NCBI RefSeq assembly: GCF_025909975.1 | Contig: NZ_JAPCIO010000001.1 | Span: 372,001-436,000 of the forward strand | Direction of reading: 5' to 3' | DNA length: 64,000 nucleotides | DNA from: Flavobacterium lacisediminis | GTDB taxonomy: Bacteria > Bacteroidota > Bacteroidia > Flavobacteriales > Flavobacteriaceae | The notes under the pieces: model-generated | Told to the model about the DNA's origin: nothing | Databases searched by the model: none | The model's input: the letters and a program-made list of their open reading frames with translations, nothing else | Program-made: the position numbers and the translations under genes | Shown: piece by piece, positions 42,022 through 50,801 of the stretch | Layout of the letters: each line of letters starts with the position of its first letter | Position numbering within the stretch: position 1 is the first letter of the stretch

Positions 42022-44853
42022 ATGAAACCATTTCTTATTGCTTTAGCCTTTTTAACTACTACTATTTCCCAAGCACAAGATTTCGCCAAACACGTCAACC
42101 CATTTATAGGAACAGGCGGTCACGGACACACTTTTCCAGGCGCAACGGTGCCATACGGAATGGTGCAATTGTCTCCAGATACAAGAATCGATGGCAGTTG
42201 GGATGGCTGTGGCGGTTATCATTATTCCGACAATTTGATTTACGGATTTTCCCACACGCATTTGAATGGAACAGGTGTTTCAGATTATGGAGATATCATG
42301 TTGATGCCGACAATGGGAGAACCTTCGTTTGATAATAAAGTGTATTCTTCTACTTTTTCACATGATAATGAAAAAGCTTCCGCTGGATTTTATTCCGTGA
42401 AATTAGACAAACACAATATCGATGTGCGTTTAACGACTTCAACTCGTGTTGGTTTTCATGAATATACGTTTAATAAAGCTGGAAATGCGAATATTATTAT
42501 CGATTTACATCATAGAGATAAATTATTAGATGGAAAAATTCGTGTTATCGATAATAAAACTATTGAGATTTTAAGAAGAAGTGAGGCATGGGCACGAGAT
42601 CAATATGTGTATGCTCGAATAGAATTTAATGTGCCTTTAGAAATGATTAAAGCTATTGCTAGTTCAGAATATTTAGGAAATATTACAAAAGCTAGTTTCT
42701 CAAAAAAAGTCAAAAAAGGCGAAAAAATCCTCGTAAAAGTATCGCTTTCGCCAACCAGTTATGAAGGAGCCAAATTAAACAGTTCCGAAATCAAACATTG
42801 GGATTTCAATAAAGCGCACAAAGCAGCCATCGCACTTTGGAACAAAGAATTATCAAAAATTGAAGTTACTTCTGATGATAAAGATAAATTAGCGATTTTC
42901 TACACAGCATTGTATCACACCATGATGCAACCGAATATCGCACAAGATTTAGATGGAACATACCGTGGTAGAGACAATAAAATTCATATTGCCGAAGGGT
43001 TTGATTATTACACGGTATTTTCGCTTTGGGACACGTTTAGAGGCGCGCATCCGTTGTATACTTTGATTGATAAAAAACGAACTGCCGATTACATTAATAC
43101 TTTCATCAAACAATACGAACAAGGGGGCAGATTACCGGTTTGGGAATTAGCTTCCAATGAAACCGATTGTATGATTGGCTATCATTCTGTTTCGGTTATT
43201 GCAGATGCAATGGTAAAAGGGATAAAAGGTTTTGATTACGAAAAAGCCTTTGAAGCCAGTAAAGCCTCAGCGATGCGTGATGTTTTAGGTTTGGATGCGT
43301 ACAAGAAAAACGGCTTCATTTCTATTGACGACGAACACGAAAGCGTTTCTAAAACCTTAGAATATGCTTATGACGATTGGTGTATTGCTCAAATGGCGCA
43401 AATTTTAAATAAACCAAAGGATTACGAGTATTTCATGAAACGTTCTCAAAATTGGAAAAACATTTTTGATTGGGAAACGGGTTTCATGCGTCCAAAGAAA
43501 AATGGAGGTTGGGACAAACCTTTCGATCCAAGAGAAGTCAATAATAATTTTACCGAAGGAAATTCATGGCAATATTCGTTTTTCGTACCACAAGATATTG
43601 AGGGAATGATTCAAGCTTATGGCGGACCCGAAAAATTTGAAGCCAAATTAGACGAAATGTTCAACAGCGAAAGCAAAACTACCGGTAGAGAACAAGTCGA
43701 TGTTACGGGTTTAATTGGTCAATATGCTCACGGAAACGAACCAAGTCATCACATGGCATATTTGTACAATTATGTGGGAAAACCAGAAAAAACGAATGCA
43801 AAAGTTAAATATATTTTAGACAATTTTTATACTAATACGCCAGATGGTTTAATTGGAAACGAAGATTGCGGTCAAATGAGCGCTTGGTATGTGTTGAGTG
43901 TTATGAGTGAATATCCAGTTTGTCCTGGAAGTATTATTCATCATTATGAAAACGATTTATATTTTGATAAAATATTTGTAAACCTTGAAAGTGGTGAGAA
44001 GGCTGTAATTACTGAAGAGCAAAGAAAAATCAATAAACAAAAAGCGATTCAACAAGAGAAAGAAATTGAATCTTCTGAAGAAATTGATTGGAATTCAGCT
44101 TATGCTATTGAAGAAATAATCCCAGTTCCTGTAATTCAAGCGGAAAGCAAGGCTTTTAAGGATAAATTAACTATTTCATTATACAATAAAGACAACATAG
44201 ATATGTATTTCTATTCTGAAGATTTAAATGGCAATAGAATTCTTCCATTTAAAAAGTATGAATATCCAATTGAAATTAATAGTTCACAGATAATTTTTGC
44301 TCAAACTATGCCAAAAAGGTTAGTTGAGCCTAAACCAAACTATACAAGTCAAAGAATTTCCGCAACCTTCTTCAAAAAACCAAACAATTACACAATTGAA
44401 ATTAAGTCAAAATACAATCCGCAATATCATGCGGGTGGTCCAGAAGGGTTGTTAGATGGTATTTTAGGAACCGAAAACTGGAGAAAAGGCGATTGGCAAG
44501 GCTACCAAAGTCAAGATTTTGAAGCGGTGGTGGATTTAAAAGAAGTGAAAAATATTAATGAAATTTCAGCACGTTTTTTACAAGACCAACGTTCTTGGAT
44601 TTTAATGCCAACAAAAGTCGATTATTACATTTCAGATGATAATGTGAATTTTACGTATTTCGGTTCGGTAAACAATACGTTAGATCCAAAATTAGAAGAA
44701 AATACGATTCTAAATTTCACATCAAACGAAACCAAAGGTAAAAAAGCACGTTACGTAAAAGTCATCGCAAAAAACTTCGGTAAATTACCAGAATGGCATC
44801 AAGGCGCTGGTGGTGATGCGTTTATTTTTGTTGATGAGATTACGATAAAGTAA
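42022..44853 (+). CDS. GH92 glycosidase (alpha-mannosidase-type) with discoidin-like C-terminus
   Basis: This 943-residue protein starts at 42022 with a signal peptide (MKPFLIALAFLTTTISQAQ); an open frame from 41947 adds 25 unlikely residues. GH92 motifs are VNPFIGTGGHGHTFPGATVP, GYHYSDNLIYGFSHTHLNG, VFSLWDTFRGAHPLY, WELASNETDCMIGYH and NEDCGQMSAWYVLSVM. After YPVCPGS the usual GH92 end is replaced by a charged linker (about residues 680-715), a chitobiase-C-like stretch and a discoidin/F5-8C-like domain (about 795-940, ILGTENWRKGDWQGYQSQ). Family members remove mannose from glycans outside the cytoplasm. Confidence 0.9.
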   Translation: MKPFLIALAFLTTTISQAQDFAKHVNPFIGTGGHGHTFPGATVPYGMVQLSPDTRIDGSWDGCGGYHYSDNLIYGFSHTHLNGTGVSDYGDIMLMPTMGEPSFDNKVYSSTFSHDNEKASAGFYSVKLDKHNIDVRLTTSTRVGFHEYTFNKAGNANIIIDLHHRDKLLDGKIRVIDNKTIEILRRSEAWARDQYVYARIEFNVPLEMIKAIASSEYLGNITKASFSKKVKKGEKILVKVSLSPTSYEGAKLNSSEIKHWDFNKAHKAAIALWNKELSKIEVTSDDKDKLAIFYTALYHTMMQPNIAQDLDGTYRGRDNKIHIAEGFDYYTVFSLWDTFRGAHPLYTLIDKKRTADYINTFIKQYEQGGRLPVWELASNETDCMIGYHSVSVIADAMVKGIKGFDYEKAFEASKASAMRDVLGLDAYKKNGFISIDDEHESVSKTLEYAYDDWCIAQMAQILNKPKDYEYFMKRSQNWKNIFDWETGFMRPKKNGGWDKPFDPREVNNNFTEGNSWQYSFFVPQDIEGMIQAYGGPEKFEAKLDEMFNSESKTTGREQVDVTGLIGQYAHGNEPSHHMAYLYNYVGKPEKTNAKVKYILDNFYTNTPDGLIGNEDCGQMSAWYVLSVMSEYPVCPGSIIHHYENDLYFDKIFVNLESGEKAVITEEQRKINKQKAIQQEKEIESSEEIDWNSAYAIEEIIPVPVIQAESKAFKDKLTISLYNKDNIDMYFYSEDLNGNRILPFKKYEYPIEINSSQIIFAQTMPKRLVEPKPNYTSQRISATFFKKPNNYTIEIKSKYNPQYHAGGPEGLLDGILGTENWRKGDWQGYQSQDFEAVVDLKEVKNINEISARFLQDQRSWILMPTKVDYYISDDNVNFTYFGSVNNTLDPKLEENTILNFTSNETKGKKARYVKVIAKNFGKLPEWHQGAGGDAFIFVDEITIK

Positions 44854-44864
44854 AGCTTAAGCAT

Positions 44865-44896
44865 AAAAAAGGTTGTCTTAATAGACAACCTTTTTT
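44865..44896. terminator. Bidirectional terminator
   Basis: A perfect 14-bp stem, 44865-44878 with 44883-44896, with loop TAAT, lies between the converging GH92 and TerC-like genes. Confidence 0.93.
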
Positions 44897-44916
44897 ATTT
44901 GATATATGTTTTGAAA

Positions 44917-45918
44917 TTAATCCTTATCAGGAAACAACAAAGAAGCGATTACAGACAAGATTAAAACACTTCCTACCACCATTAAAGAATAAGAAGTTTC
45001 GATGTGATAAAACGGCGCTACAATCATTTTTACACCAATAAAGGCTAAGATAAATGCTAATCCGTATTTCAATTTACTAAACATGTACATAAAATTCGCC
45101 AAAAGGAAATATAACGAACGTAATCCTAAAATTGCAAAAATATTAGACGTATACAAAATAAATGGATCGTCTGGTGCAATAGCAAAAATAGCTGGAATAC
45201 TGTCTACAGCAAATAATAAATCGGTAAATTCAACAATAGTAACCACCACAAATAAAGGGGTTGCCATTCTGATTCCGTTTTGAACAGTGAAAAATTTATC
45301 ACCATCAAAATTTGGACTTACTTTAAAAAACTTATGTACAAATTTAGAACCGGCACTTTTACTAAAATCTTTACTACCTTCATCTTCTTCATCACTAAAG
45401 CCCGATTTGATTCCAGCAACAATTAAAATTAATCCGAAGATAGTTAAAAGGTAGTTGATTTTCACCACTTGACCAAAAAGCTCCATTTCGGGTAAATACG
45501 TATAATTTAGCAACCAAACTCCAGTAAAAATAAAGATTGCTCTAAAAACTAAAGCGCCAATTACACCCCAAAATAATACTTTGTGTTGGGCTTCTTTTGC
45601 AACATTGAAGTAACCAAATACCAAGATAAACACGAATAAATTATCAACTGAAAGCGCTTTTTCAATCCAATACGCGCCTTGGAATTGCATGAATTTTTCG
45701 GCACCCATGTAGTGATAAATAATACCACTGAATCCCATGGCTAAAGATATCCAAATTACCGACCAAATAGCCGCTTCTCTATTGGAAACTACGTGACCTT
45801 TTTTGTTTAAAACTCCTAAATCTAAAACCAACATCGCAATGATGGTAATTGTAAAAGCCGTAATAATACCAGGATGATCAATTAAATGATCGATTGAACC
45901 TGTTTTTAATGATAGCAT
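44917..45918 (-). CDS. TerC-family membrane protein
   Basis: This 333-residue polytopic protein has about nine helices. The TerC motif is visible as FQGAYWIEKALSVDNLFVF and the conserved EFTDLLFAVDSIPAIFAIAPDDPF. Family members are integral membrane proteins tied to metal (often manganese) export or tellurite resistance. Nothing else in the window supports a tellurite-resistance cluster, so metal homeostasis is the better reading. It follows gpsA by 3 nt on the same strand. Confidence 0.93.
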   Translation of the reverse strand: MLSLKTGSIDHLIDHPGIITAFTITIIAMLVLDLGVLNKKGHVVSNREAAIWSVIWISLAMGFSGIIYHYMGAEKFMQFQGAYWIEKALSVDNLFVFILVFGYFNVAKEAQHKVLFWGVIGALVFRAIFIFTGVWLLNYTYLPEMELFGQVVKINYLLTIFGLILIVAGIKSGFSDEEDEGSKDFSKSAGSKFVHKFFKVSPNFDGDKFFTVQNGIRMATPLFVVVTIVEFTDLLFAVDSIPAIFAIAPDDPFILYTSNIFAILGLRSLYFLLANFMYMFSKLKYGLAFILAFIGVKMIVAPFYHIETSYSLMVVGSVLILSVIASLLFPDKD

Positions 45919-45921
45919 GTA

Positions 45922-46917
45922 TTAGTTTAATTTATCTGTTAGTTCTTTAAAAACGGCTTTAGCGTCTTTGTTTTCGTATAAAATTTCGTAAACGGCGTCG
46001 ATAATCGGAGTATCAGCTCCGTATTCTTTGTTTAATTTGTAGGCACTTTTTACAGCGTAATATCCTTCGGCCACCATGCTCATTTCCATTTGTGCTGATT
46101 TTACGGTGTAGCCTTTTCCAATCATGTTTCCAAACATTCTATTTCGAGAAAATACCGAATATCCAGTAACCAATAAATCGCCCAAATAAGCCGAATTATT
46201 AATGTTTCGTTTCATTTTGTGTACTTTTCGAATGAATTTCTTCATTTCACGAATACCATTACTCATCAAAACTGCTTGAAAATTATCGCCATAGCCTAAA
46301 CCATGCGCAATTCCGGCAGCAATAGCATAAATGTTTTTTAAAACGGCTGCATATTCTGTTCCAATAATATCATCCGTAGTTTTTGCTTTGATGTAGTGTG
46401 AGCTCAGATTTTTAGCCACATATTTGGCTTTTTTTCTATCGCTACAAGCAATTGTAAGATAAGATAAACGTTCCATAGCCACTTCTTCCGCATGACACGG
46501 ACCCGTAATTACCCCAATATTATCAAATGGAATATCGTATTTGGTATGAAAATGTTCGCCAACAATTAAGCTCGATTCTGGAACAATTCCTTTAATCGCA
46601 GAGAAAATAACTTTTCCTTCCAAACTTTCGGTTAAACTTTCTAATTCTTTGCTCAAAAAAGCAGAAGGAACTACAAAAATCACATAATCAGCATAAGCAA
46701 CAGCTTCGTTGATGTCATTTGTAAGTTTTAATTTATTGGTGTCAAACGCAACCGAACTCAAATAATTTGGATTGTGTTTTTGATGTTTTAAATGCTCAAT
46801 AGCATAAGTACTTCGCATGTACCAAGCAATTTCGTCTTGATTTTCACAAAGCATTTTCGCAATTGCAGTAGCCCAACTTCCCCCTCCAATGACTGCAAAT
46901 TTTGGCTTTTTTTCCAT
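45922..46917 (-). CDS. gpsA: NAD(P)-dependent glycerol-3-phosphate dehydrogenase
   Basis: This 331-residue enzyme makes sn-glycerol 3-phosphate for phospholipids. The Rossmann motif is VIGGGSWATAIAKML; the substrate and catalytic blocks are ITGPCHAEEVAMER and GTEYAAVLKNIYAIAAGI, and the C-terminal NRMFGNMIGKG is also typical. It heads a two-gene unit with the TerC-like gene. Confidence 0.96.
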   Translation of the reverse strand: MEKKPKFAVIGGGSWATAIAKMLCENQDEIAWYMRSTYAIEHLKHQKHNPNYLSSVAFDTNKLKLTNDINEAVAYADYVIFVVPSAFLSKELESLTESLEGKVIFSAIKGIVPESSLIVGEHFHTKYDIPFDNIGVITGPCHAEEVAMERLSYLTIACSDRKKAKYVAKNLSSHYIKAKTTDDIIGTEYAAVLKNIYAIAAGIAHGLGYGDNFQAVLMSNGIREMKKFIRKVHKMKRNINNSAYLGDLLVTGYSVFSRNRMFGNMIGKGYTVKSAQMEMSMVAEGYYAVKSAYKLNKEYGADTPIIDAVYEILYENKDAKAVFKELTDKLN

Positions 46918-47046
46918 TTTACGATTTAATTTAGAACATCAAAAATAGTCATTTAAAAAGGATTTACAAAAAACGTTTGCGAAACTCTTTTAATACAAAG
47001 GCACGAAGAAAAACTCCGCGCCTTTATTATGATGAATAGGTATTTT

Positions 47047-48213
47047 TTAATAACTCATTTCTACAATAGCTCTCACTTTTTCTAAAGTGATGTTTTGCTT
47101 TTCACCCATAGCTTTCCAACCTCTTTCTTCGAAACGTTTTACGATAAAATCGGCTGTTTTTTCGATATTTTCTGCGTTTTCTGAAATTTTGGTTTTCATG
47201 CCCATTTTGTGGAAGAAATCAACCGTTTTTTCAATCGCTTTTTCTGCAATTTCTTCAGTTGAATTGCCTTGAATGTTCCAAACGCGTTGACCGTATTGTG
47301 CTAATTTGTCTTTTTTCGTGTCGAACATCACGCGGTATAAATTTGGACCAATGATAGCCAGCGTTCTCGCATGGTCAATTTCGTATAAAGCGGTTAATTC
47401 ATGACCAATCATGTGTGTTGCCCAATCCGAAGGAACACCTTTTTGAATCAAGCCGATCAATGCCATGGTGGCACTCCAAACAAAGTTAGAAGCCAATTTA
47501 TAATCGCTAGGATTTTCCACTACATCAGGACCAATTTCAATTAATGTTTGTAAAATACTTTCTGAAATTCGGTCTTGTAGTAAAGCATCGTGTGTATACG
47601 TTAGATATTGTTCCATTACGTGTGTGAACGCATCCACAACTCCGTTTTGTAACTGTCTTTTTGGTAACGAAGTAATGACTGTTGGATCTACAATTGAGAA
47701 TACTGGAAATAAAGCACTTCCGCCCAAAGTAAGTTTTTCTTGAGTAGCTTCAATTGTAACTACTGCTCCTGAATTCATTTCTGAACCTGTTGCTGGCAAG
47801 GTTAAAACTGTTCCAAAAGGGATTACTTTAGAAACATCTTTAAATAAAATACGTTTTTTTAAAATATCGGCTTCGTCACCTTCAAAATTAACGGCTGCCG
47901 AAATAAATTTCACGCCATCAATCACGCTTCCGCCACCAACAGCTAAGATGAAACCAATTTTTTCAGCACGAATAATTTCAACTGCTTTCATCAAGGTTTC
48001 AAAACGAGGGTTCGGTTCAATACCACCAAATTCTACAATATCATGGTTGGGTAAAGCGGCTTTTACTTGGTCATAAACACCATTTTTAAAGATACTTCCG
48101 CCACCATAAGCAAGCAGAATCTTAGTATTTGAAGGAACTAAATCAGTTAGTTTAGCAATTTGTCCTTTTCCAAAGACATAATTTACAGGATTGTATAATT
48201 CGAAGTTTAACAT
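47047..48213 (-). CDS. Iron-containing alcohol dehydrogenase, YqhD-like
   Basis: This 388-residue enzyme matches the YqhD/BdhA class: NPVNYVFGKGQIAKL, LLAYGGGSIFKNGVYDQV, VEFGGIEPNPRFETL, LAVGGGSVIDGVKFI, LPATGSEMNSGAV, then the metal-binding blocks NGVVDAFTHVMEQYL, THMIGHELTALYEIDHARTL. YqhD-type enzymes reduce a broad set of aldehydes with NADPH. It has its own transcription unit, with a hairpin repeat upstream. Confidence 0.94.
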   Translation of the reverse strand: MLNFELYNPVNYVFGKGQIAKLTDLVPSNTKILLAYGGGSIFKNGVYDQVKAALPNHDIVEFGGIEPNPRFETLMKAVEIIRAEKIGFILAVGGGSVIDGVKFISAAVNFEGDEADILKKRILFKDVSKVIPFGTVLTLPATGSEMNSGAVVTIEATQEKLTLGGSALFPVFSIVDPTVITSLPKRQLQNGVVDAFTHVMEQYLTYTHDALLQDRISESILQTLIEIGPDVVENPSDYKLASNFVWSATMALIGLIQKGVPSDWATHMIGHELTALYEIDHARTLAIIGPNLYRVMFDTKKDKLAQYGQRVWNIQGNSTEEIAEKAIEKTVDFFHKMGMKTKISENAENIEKTADFIVKRFEERGWKAMGEKQNITLEKVRAIVEMSY

Positions 48214-48223
48214 AATAATTGTC

Positions 48224-48248
48224 TTGCTGAATTTAGTTCAGCATCTCG
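48224..48248. repeat. Short hairpin repeat, GCTGAA-TTTAG-TTCAGC type
   Basis: GCTGAA (48226-48231) pairs with TTCAGC (48237-48242). It lies 10 nt upstream of the YqhD-like start codon. Elements of this type are frequent between genes in Bacteroidota, as far as I recall. Confidence 0.65.
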
Positions 48249-48337
48249 ACAAAGTTACGCAATGGGATTGGGAACGAATGGTAAAGGAATGTTAACTTAG
48301 GCAAAATAAATTATAAAAATTAATGATAATTATTTAG

Positions 48338-48345
48338 TATTTTTG
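48338..48345 (+). promoter_or_regulatory. -7 element of the 48386 gene
   Basis: TATTTTTG matches TAnnTTTG exactly, 40 nt before the ATG at 48386. Confidence 0.5.
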
Positions 48346-48385
48346 GTTGATCTGATATTGGTTATAAATTAATTTTTTATTTCAA

Positions 48386-49102
48386 ATGATTAAAGACAAA
48401 GTGAATATCTCAATAAATAGACCCTGTAGTCAAAAATTTGAAAATTTTGAAAGAACTGACAAAGGTGGTTATTGTAATTCTTGCAGAAAGGAAGTTCTTG
48501 ACTTTAGAAATTTCACAGATAATGAAATTGTTGATTTTTTTAGTAAAAATCAACAAAAAACTTGTGGTGTTTTTTTAGAAAAACAACTTAAAAATTACTG
48601 CGAAAGTTATTTAGATAGTAACCATAAAAGTAAAAAAGTATTTTATAAAAGTTTACTTGGGGTTTCATTTTTGTCATTATTTACATTTAATGAAGGGTTT
48701 AGTCAAACTACTGAAAAAGAAACAATTAATCATGAAATAAAGAATATTGAGGCAAAAAATTCTAAACAAAATATAGCTGAGCAAGAAATAACTAAAGGGT
48801 TTGTTTTTGACGAATTAGGCCCAATAGCAGGCGCAAGTGTAACTGTAAAAAACACTAATTTATCTACAAGTACAGATTTCGATGGGAATTTTATTTTTAA
48901 TAAGAAATTAAATGTAGGAGATGTAATAATAGTAAGTTATATTGGATTCAAAACTAAAGAATTTACAATTTCAGATTTAATGAAAATAGATATTGCTATG
49001 GATTCGTATTCTGGAGAATTAATTATGGTGGGAGAAGTCGATGTGAAAAAAGTTTATAAATCTAAAAAAACATTTTTTCAGAGAATTAAAGATATTTTTT
49101 AA
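48386..49102 (+). CDS. Membrane protein with Cys-rich N-domain and CarboxypepD-like C-domain
   Basis: This 238-residue protein has an N-terminal conserved Cys motif (Cys14 in RPCSQKF, CNSCRKEV and TCGVFL), a form I recognise from Bacteroidota regulatory-like proteins. One hydrophobic segment lies at about residues 90-106, and a CarboxypepD-like domain follows (TKGFVFDELGPIAGASVTVK ... STDFDGNFIF). A plausible layout is a Cys (metal or redox) domain inside and a beta-sandwich outside. The ATG of the transglutaminase-like gene follows its stop directly (TAAATG), so the two work together or are at least co-translated. The function is unknown. Confidence 0.8.
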   Translation: MIKDKVNISINRPCSQKFENFERTDKGGYCNSCRKEVLDFRNFTDNEIVDFFSKNQQKTCGVFLEKQLKNYCESYLDSNHKSKKVFYKSLLGVSFLSLFTFNEGFSQTTEKETINHEIKNIEAKNSKQNIAEQEITKGFVFDELGPIAGASVTVKNTNLSTSTDFDGNFIFNKKLNVGDVIIVSYIGFKTKEFTISDLMKIDIAMDSYSGELIMVGEVDVKKVYKSKKTFFQRIKDIF

Positions 49103-50122
49103 ATGATTAAATTAAAATTTCTTTTTTTTGTCTTATTAAGTTGTTCTTCATTCTCGCAAATCGATGATTTTAAAAACATAAGCTTCAATAAAGCCGATAA
49201 GATAGCTTATGAACTTAAAGGTGAAAATCTAAATGACTTACCCAAATTATCTTATAACTTAACAAAATCATTATCAAGTGATGTTGAAAAATTTAGAGCT
49301 ATATATATTTGGGTCTGTACTAATGTGGAAAATGATTACTACTTATTTGAAAAGAACAGTAGAAAACGAGACAAATTTAAAAATGATAGCTTTAAACTTT
49401 TAGAATGGAATAAGGAGATTAGTAAAGAGACTTTTAAAAGATTAATAAAACAAAAGAAAACGGTTTGCACAGGTTACGCCTATTTACTAAAAGAACTAAC
49501 TAATTTAGCAAATATAAAGTGTGAAATAATTAATGGTTATGGTCGGACAGCAGAAACTGATTTTAAAAAATCTAATGATCAAAATCATTCATGGAATGCG
49601 GTAGAATTGAATTCAAAGTGGTATTTATGTGATGCAACATGGTCTAGCGGGTCTTTTGATTTAAATAGAAATACATTTAATTTGAATTATAATGATGGTT
49701 ATTTTTTAACCAATCCAAAAGATTTTATAAAAAATCATTTCCCTTTTGATTCTAAATGGCAACTTAATGAAGAGAAATTAAATTTTTATGACTTTTCAGA
49801 GTTACCCTTAATTTATGGGGAATCATTTAAAAACAATCTAATTCCTGTCTTTCCATTAAATATGAACTTGGAAGTACAAAAAGGGGATGAGATAATTTTT
49901 CAATTAAAAAAAGATAAAACAATTGATTTAGATGCGATTAGAATTGAGATAGTGTCAGGAAATTATAAAAAAACTGAAGTTCCAATATTAATTAGTTTGA
50001 AAGATGACATTGTTGAAATAAAATATAATTTTTATCAAAAAGGTAATTTTGATCTACATATAAAAATTAATGAAGATTATCTGTGTACTTACGTAATAAG
50101 TGTAAATAAGAAAAAGAGATAA
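49103..50122 (+). CDS. Exported transglutaminase-like protein
   Basis: This 339-residue protein has a signal peptide (IKLKFLFFVLLSCSSFSQ). The transglutaminase-like triad is visible: Cys in KKTVCTGYAYLL, His in NDQNHSWNAVEL and Asp in YLCDATWSSGSF. Such proteins act as proteases, cross-linkers or inactive binders in the periplasm or at the surface. The C-terminal 130 residues form a beta-rich domain of unknown type. It begins directly after the preceding stop codon and converges on nadD. Confidence 0.88.
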   Translation: MIKLKFLFFVLLSCSSFSQIDDFKNISFNKADKIAYELKGENLNDLPKLSYNLTKSLSSDVEKFRAIYIWVCTNVENDYYLFEKNSRKRDKFKNDSFKLLEWNKEISKETFKRLIKQKKTVCTGYAYLLKELTNLANIKCEIINGYGRTAETDFKKSNDQNHSWNAVELNSKWYLCDATWSSGSFDLNRNTFNLNYNDGYFLTNPKDFIKNHFPFDSKWQLNEEKLNFYDFSELPLIYGESFKNNLIPVFPLNMNLEVQKGDEIIFQLKKDKTIDLDAIRIEIVSGNYKKTEVPILISLKDDIVEIKYNFYQKGNFDLHIKINEDYLCTYVISVNKKKR

Positions 50123-50704
50123 TTACTTCTTATAAAACATATTATGCTCCACATATTCCCAAACTTTATTAGGCAACATCGGCACTACATTTTTACCTTT
50201 TTTAATGCTTTCGCGAATGAAGGTTGAGGATAATTCTATTACAGGCGCGCCTACACGATGAATTTTAGGATGATTAACAAATTGCTCATCAATTTCACCT
50301 GAATTTAGTCGCGGATAGACATAAATATTGTGGTTTTGCAAAATAACTTCGTAGTTTTTCCATTTGTAAAGCGAGTTCAAATTGTCTTCGCCCATGATTA
50401 AAGAAAATTCGTGTTTTGGAAATTTTTCTTGTAAATGCGCTAAGGTATTTACGGTATAATTCGGCTGCGGTAATTTGAATTCGATATCCGAAGGTTGGAT
50501 TTTTGGAAAGTTTTCCGTTGCCAAATGCACCATGTGCAAACGATGGTAATCATCTAACAACGAACTTTTCTGCTTGTGCGGATTGTGTGGTGTAACCACC
50601 ATCCAAATTTGATCCAAATCGGAATGCTCTGCCATGTGATTGGCAATAATTAAATGCCCAATGTGAATTGGGTTGAATGTTCCGAAATACAATCCGATTT
50701 TCAT
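50123..50704 (-). CDS. nadD: Nicotinate-nucleotide adenylyltransferase
   Basis: This 193-residue protein starts at 50704 (MKIGLYFGTFNPIHIGH), which fits the family. An earlier in-frame ATG at 50725 would add seven residues coded by the repeat element. Motifs GTFNPIHIGHL (nucleotidyl transferase), LIMGEDNLNSLYKW and STFIRESIKKG are typical. It makes deamido-NAD+ from nicotinate mononucleotide. It is the last gene of the yicC-gmk-nadD run; the repeat lies between it and gmk. Confidence 0.95.
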   Translation of the reverse strand: MKIGLYFGTFNPIHIGHLIIANHMAEHSDLDQIWMVVTPHNPHKQKSSLLDDYHRLHMVHLATENFPKIQPSDIEFKLPQPNYTVNTLAHLQEKFPKHEFSLIMGEDNLNSLYKWKNYEVILQNHNIYVYPRLNSGEIDEQFVNHPKIHRVGAPVIELSSTFIRESIKKGKNVVPMLPNKVWEYVEHNMFYKK

Positions 50705-50705
50705 T

Positions 50706-50801
50706 TTTGTTACACAGAGTTTCACGAAGTTTTACACAGAGATTCACGAAGTTTTTTGTGCTACATGGTGCAAAACTTAGTGAGACTTTGTGCTCTACTT
50801 T
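50706..50801. repeat. Intergenic repeat with 11-bp period (TTACACAGAG / TTCACGAAG type)
   Basis: TTACACAGAG occurs at 50710 and 50732, TTCACGAAG at 50721 and 50743, so units alternate with an 11-nt step. After a short loop a degenerate inverted arm (CTTAGTGAGACTTTGTGCTC) follows. It fills the gmk-nadD gap. Confidence 0.75.

Noticed and set aside
44917..45918. TerC-like gene as tellurite resistance
   Set aside because: No terA, terB, terD or terE genes nearby; it is paired with gpsA. Metal homeostasis is more likely.
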